From positions 1-6,522 of the forward strand of contig CAJOGG010000109.1 in assembly GCA_905234205.1 (NCBI GenBank): 6,522 nt of DNA, read 5' to 3'. This stretch comes from an uncultured Synergistales bacterium. Its GTDB lineage: Bacteria > Synergistota > Synergistia > Synergistales > Aminobacteriaceae. Under the pieces are notes generated by a model. It was not told where the DNA came from. It saw nothing but the letters and a program-made list of their open reading frames with translations, and ran no database searches. Shown piece after piece: positions 5,982-6,522 of this stretch (its first letter is position 1; every line of letters begins with the position of its first letter). The translations under genes were made by a program, and so were the position numbers.

Positions 5982-6522
5982 CTAGAATAATAAATCCCCT
6001 TGATAAATTTTTCCAGTTTTGCTATTTTTGCCGGGCGTGAAAACTTTCACTTCAACAAATGCGCTTCTCCCGTCCTCATCAGCCACGCTAATAACGTGTT
6101 CGCCGTCGGGTACATCATGAAAGAACGTGCTATCAGCTTTTGACGCGCCTATAAATTTTCCGTCTAAGTACCACCATACGCGATTAACTGCGCCTTCAAC
6201 TTTCATTGGGATCTTGCGTTCGTTGTCGAATGGAGCAAGGAAGTACGAGGCCCCGGGAATTGGTGAAATTATCTTCAACGCTGAAGGAAGTTTTACGGTA
6301 GCTTTTGAATTAAAAGCCGCTGGAAGATTCACAACGCTTTGCCCGGATTTTATCGTGTGCATATCACAAGGTAGAGTCTTTGTTACGTCATTAATAGCCC
6401 ATTCGGATTTAGTAGCAGGACATAAAGCTGTGGGAGGTTTTCCCGATAAAGTACAGACCTTTCGCAAGATCAAATTTTCCGGTTTATCGTACCAAGTTGA
6501 TTTAGGAGAGAGCACGCGCAGA
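5982..6522 (-). CDS. pbpC: Penicillin-binding protein 1C, C-terminal fragment
   Basis: About 180 codons at the 3' end of a gene that enters from beyond 6522. The frame stays open to the edge, and the GTG at 6515 is unlikely to be a start because no SD precedes it and the protein begins mid-domain. The sequence matches the C-terminal end of PBP1C, the bifunctional transglycosylase/transpeptidase that polymerises and cross-links peptidoglycan outside the membrane. W..KPENLILRKVCTLSG, then CP and a further Cys (VCxxSG...CP...C), form the linker after the transpeptidase domain. A beta-sandwich follows: ISPIPGASYFLAP, IPMKVEGAVNRVWWYLDGKFIG, DVPDGEHVISVADEDGRSAFVEVKV. That is the BiPBP_C domain. 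The catalytic domains lie outside the window. It ends with TAG at 5984-5982, 47 nt before rnj. The main alternative is another secreted protein with the same domain, but the Cys linker argues for PBP1C. Confidence 0.88.
   Translation of the reverse strand, partial: LRVLSPKSTWYDKPENLILRKVCTLSGKPPTALCPATKSEWAINDVTKTLPCDMHTIKSGQSVVNLPAAFNSKATVKLPSALKIISPIPGASYFLAPFDNERKIPMKVEGAVNRVWWYLDGKFIGASKADSTFFHDVPDGEHVISVADEDGRSAFVEVKVFTPGKNSKTGKIYQGDLLF

Noticed and set aside
6513..6515. GTG at 6515 as the start of a small secreted protein
   Set aside because: The frame continues open to the window edge and the sequence begins in the middle of the PBP1C linker, so it is the tail of a longer gene.

Overview
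The window is a fragment of an AT-leaning bacterial chromosome (roughly 40 % G+C by eye) in which every supportable gene lies on the minus strand. The best clue to the organism is the C-terminus of a secreted leucine-rich-repeat protein: a run of seven Gly, then Cys-Asn-Ser-Gly-Phe, a short hydrophobic stretch and Arg-Lys-Arg-Lys. This matches the Synergist-CTERM sorting signal, which is essentially restricted to Synergistota. A DUF5693 protein and housekeeping genes of the kind expected there agree with an anaerobic, probably gut-associated member of that phylum. The assignment is inferred from protein features, not from an RNA gene.

Layout in transcription order, from high to low coordinates. 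First is the 3' end of a penicillin-binding protein 1C gene (pbpC). After 47 nt comes ribonuclease J (rnj), split by a frameshift near 5392-5408. After 12 nt comes undecaprenyl-diphosphate phosphatase (uppP), and after 1 nt tRNA-Met cytidine acetate ligase (tmcAL). After 33 nt comes the Synergist-CTERM/EF-hand/leucine-rich-repeat surface protein, and after 62 nt a DUF5693 membrane protein that runs off the low-coordinate edge. No stretch longer than 62 nt lacks a gene. I saw no tRNA, rRNA, CRISPR array, insertion sequence or convincing intrinsic terminator.

The rnj-uppP-tmcAL genes are packed tightly enough to share one transcript. The theme is envelope building (PBP1C cross-links peptidoglycan, UppP recycles its lipid carrier) mixed with RNA metabolism (RNase J, TmcAL). 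The surface-protein gene looks like an accessory member with its own promoter: an extended -10 that overlaps the tmcAL stop codon. The DUF5693 gene also has a good sigma-70 type promoter. An RNA hairpin over its Shine-Dalgarno sequence would form only in read-through transcripts, because the upstream arm lies inside the promoter spacer.

The most notable points are three. The rnj frameshift is best explained by loss of about 14-17 nt, possibly collapse of a short tandem duplication. The surface protein has a clear Synergist-CTERM signal. The promoter/hairpin arrangement before the DUF5693 gene could make translation depend on which promoter is used.
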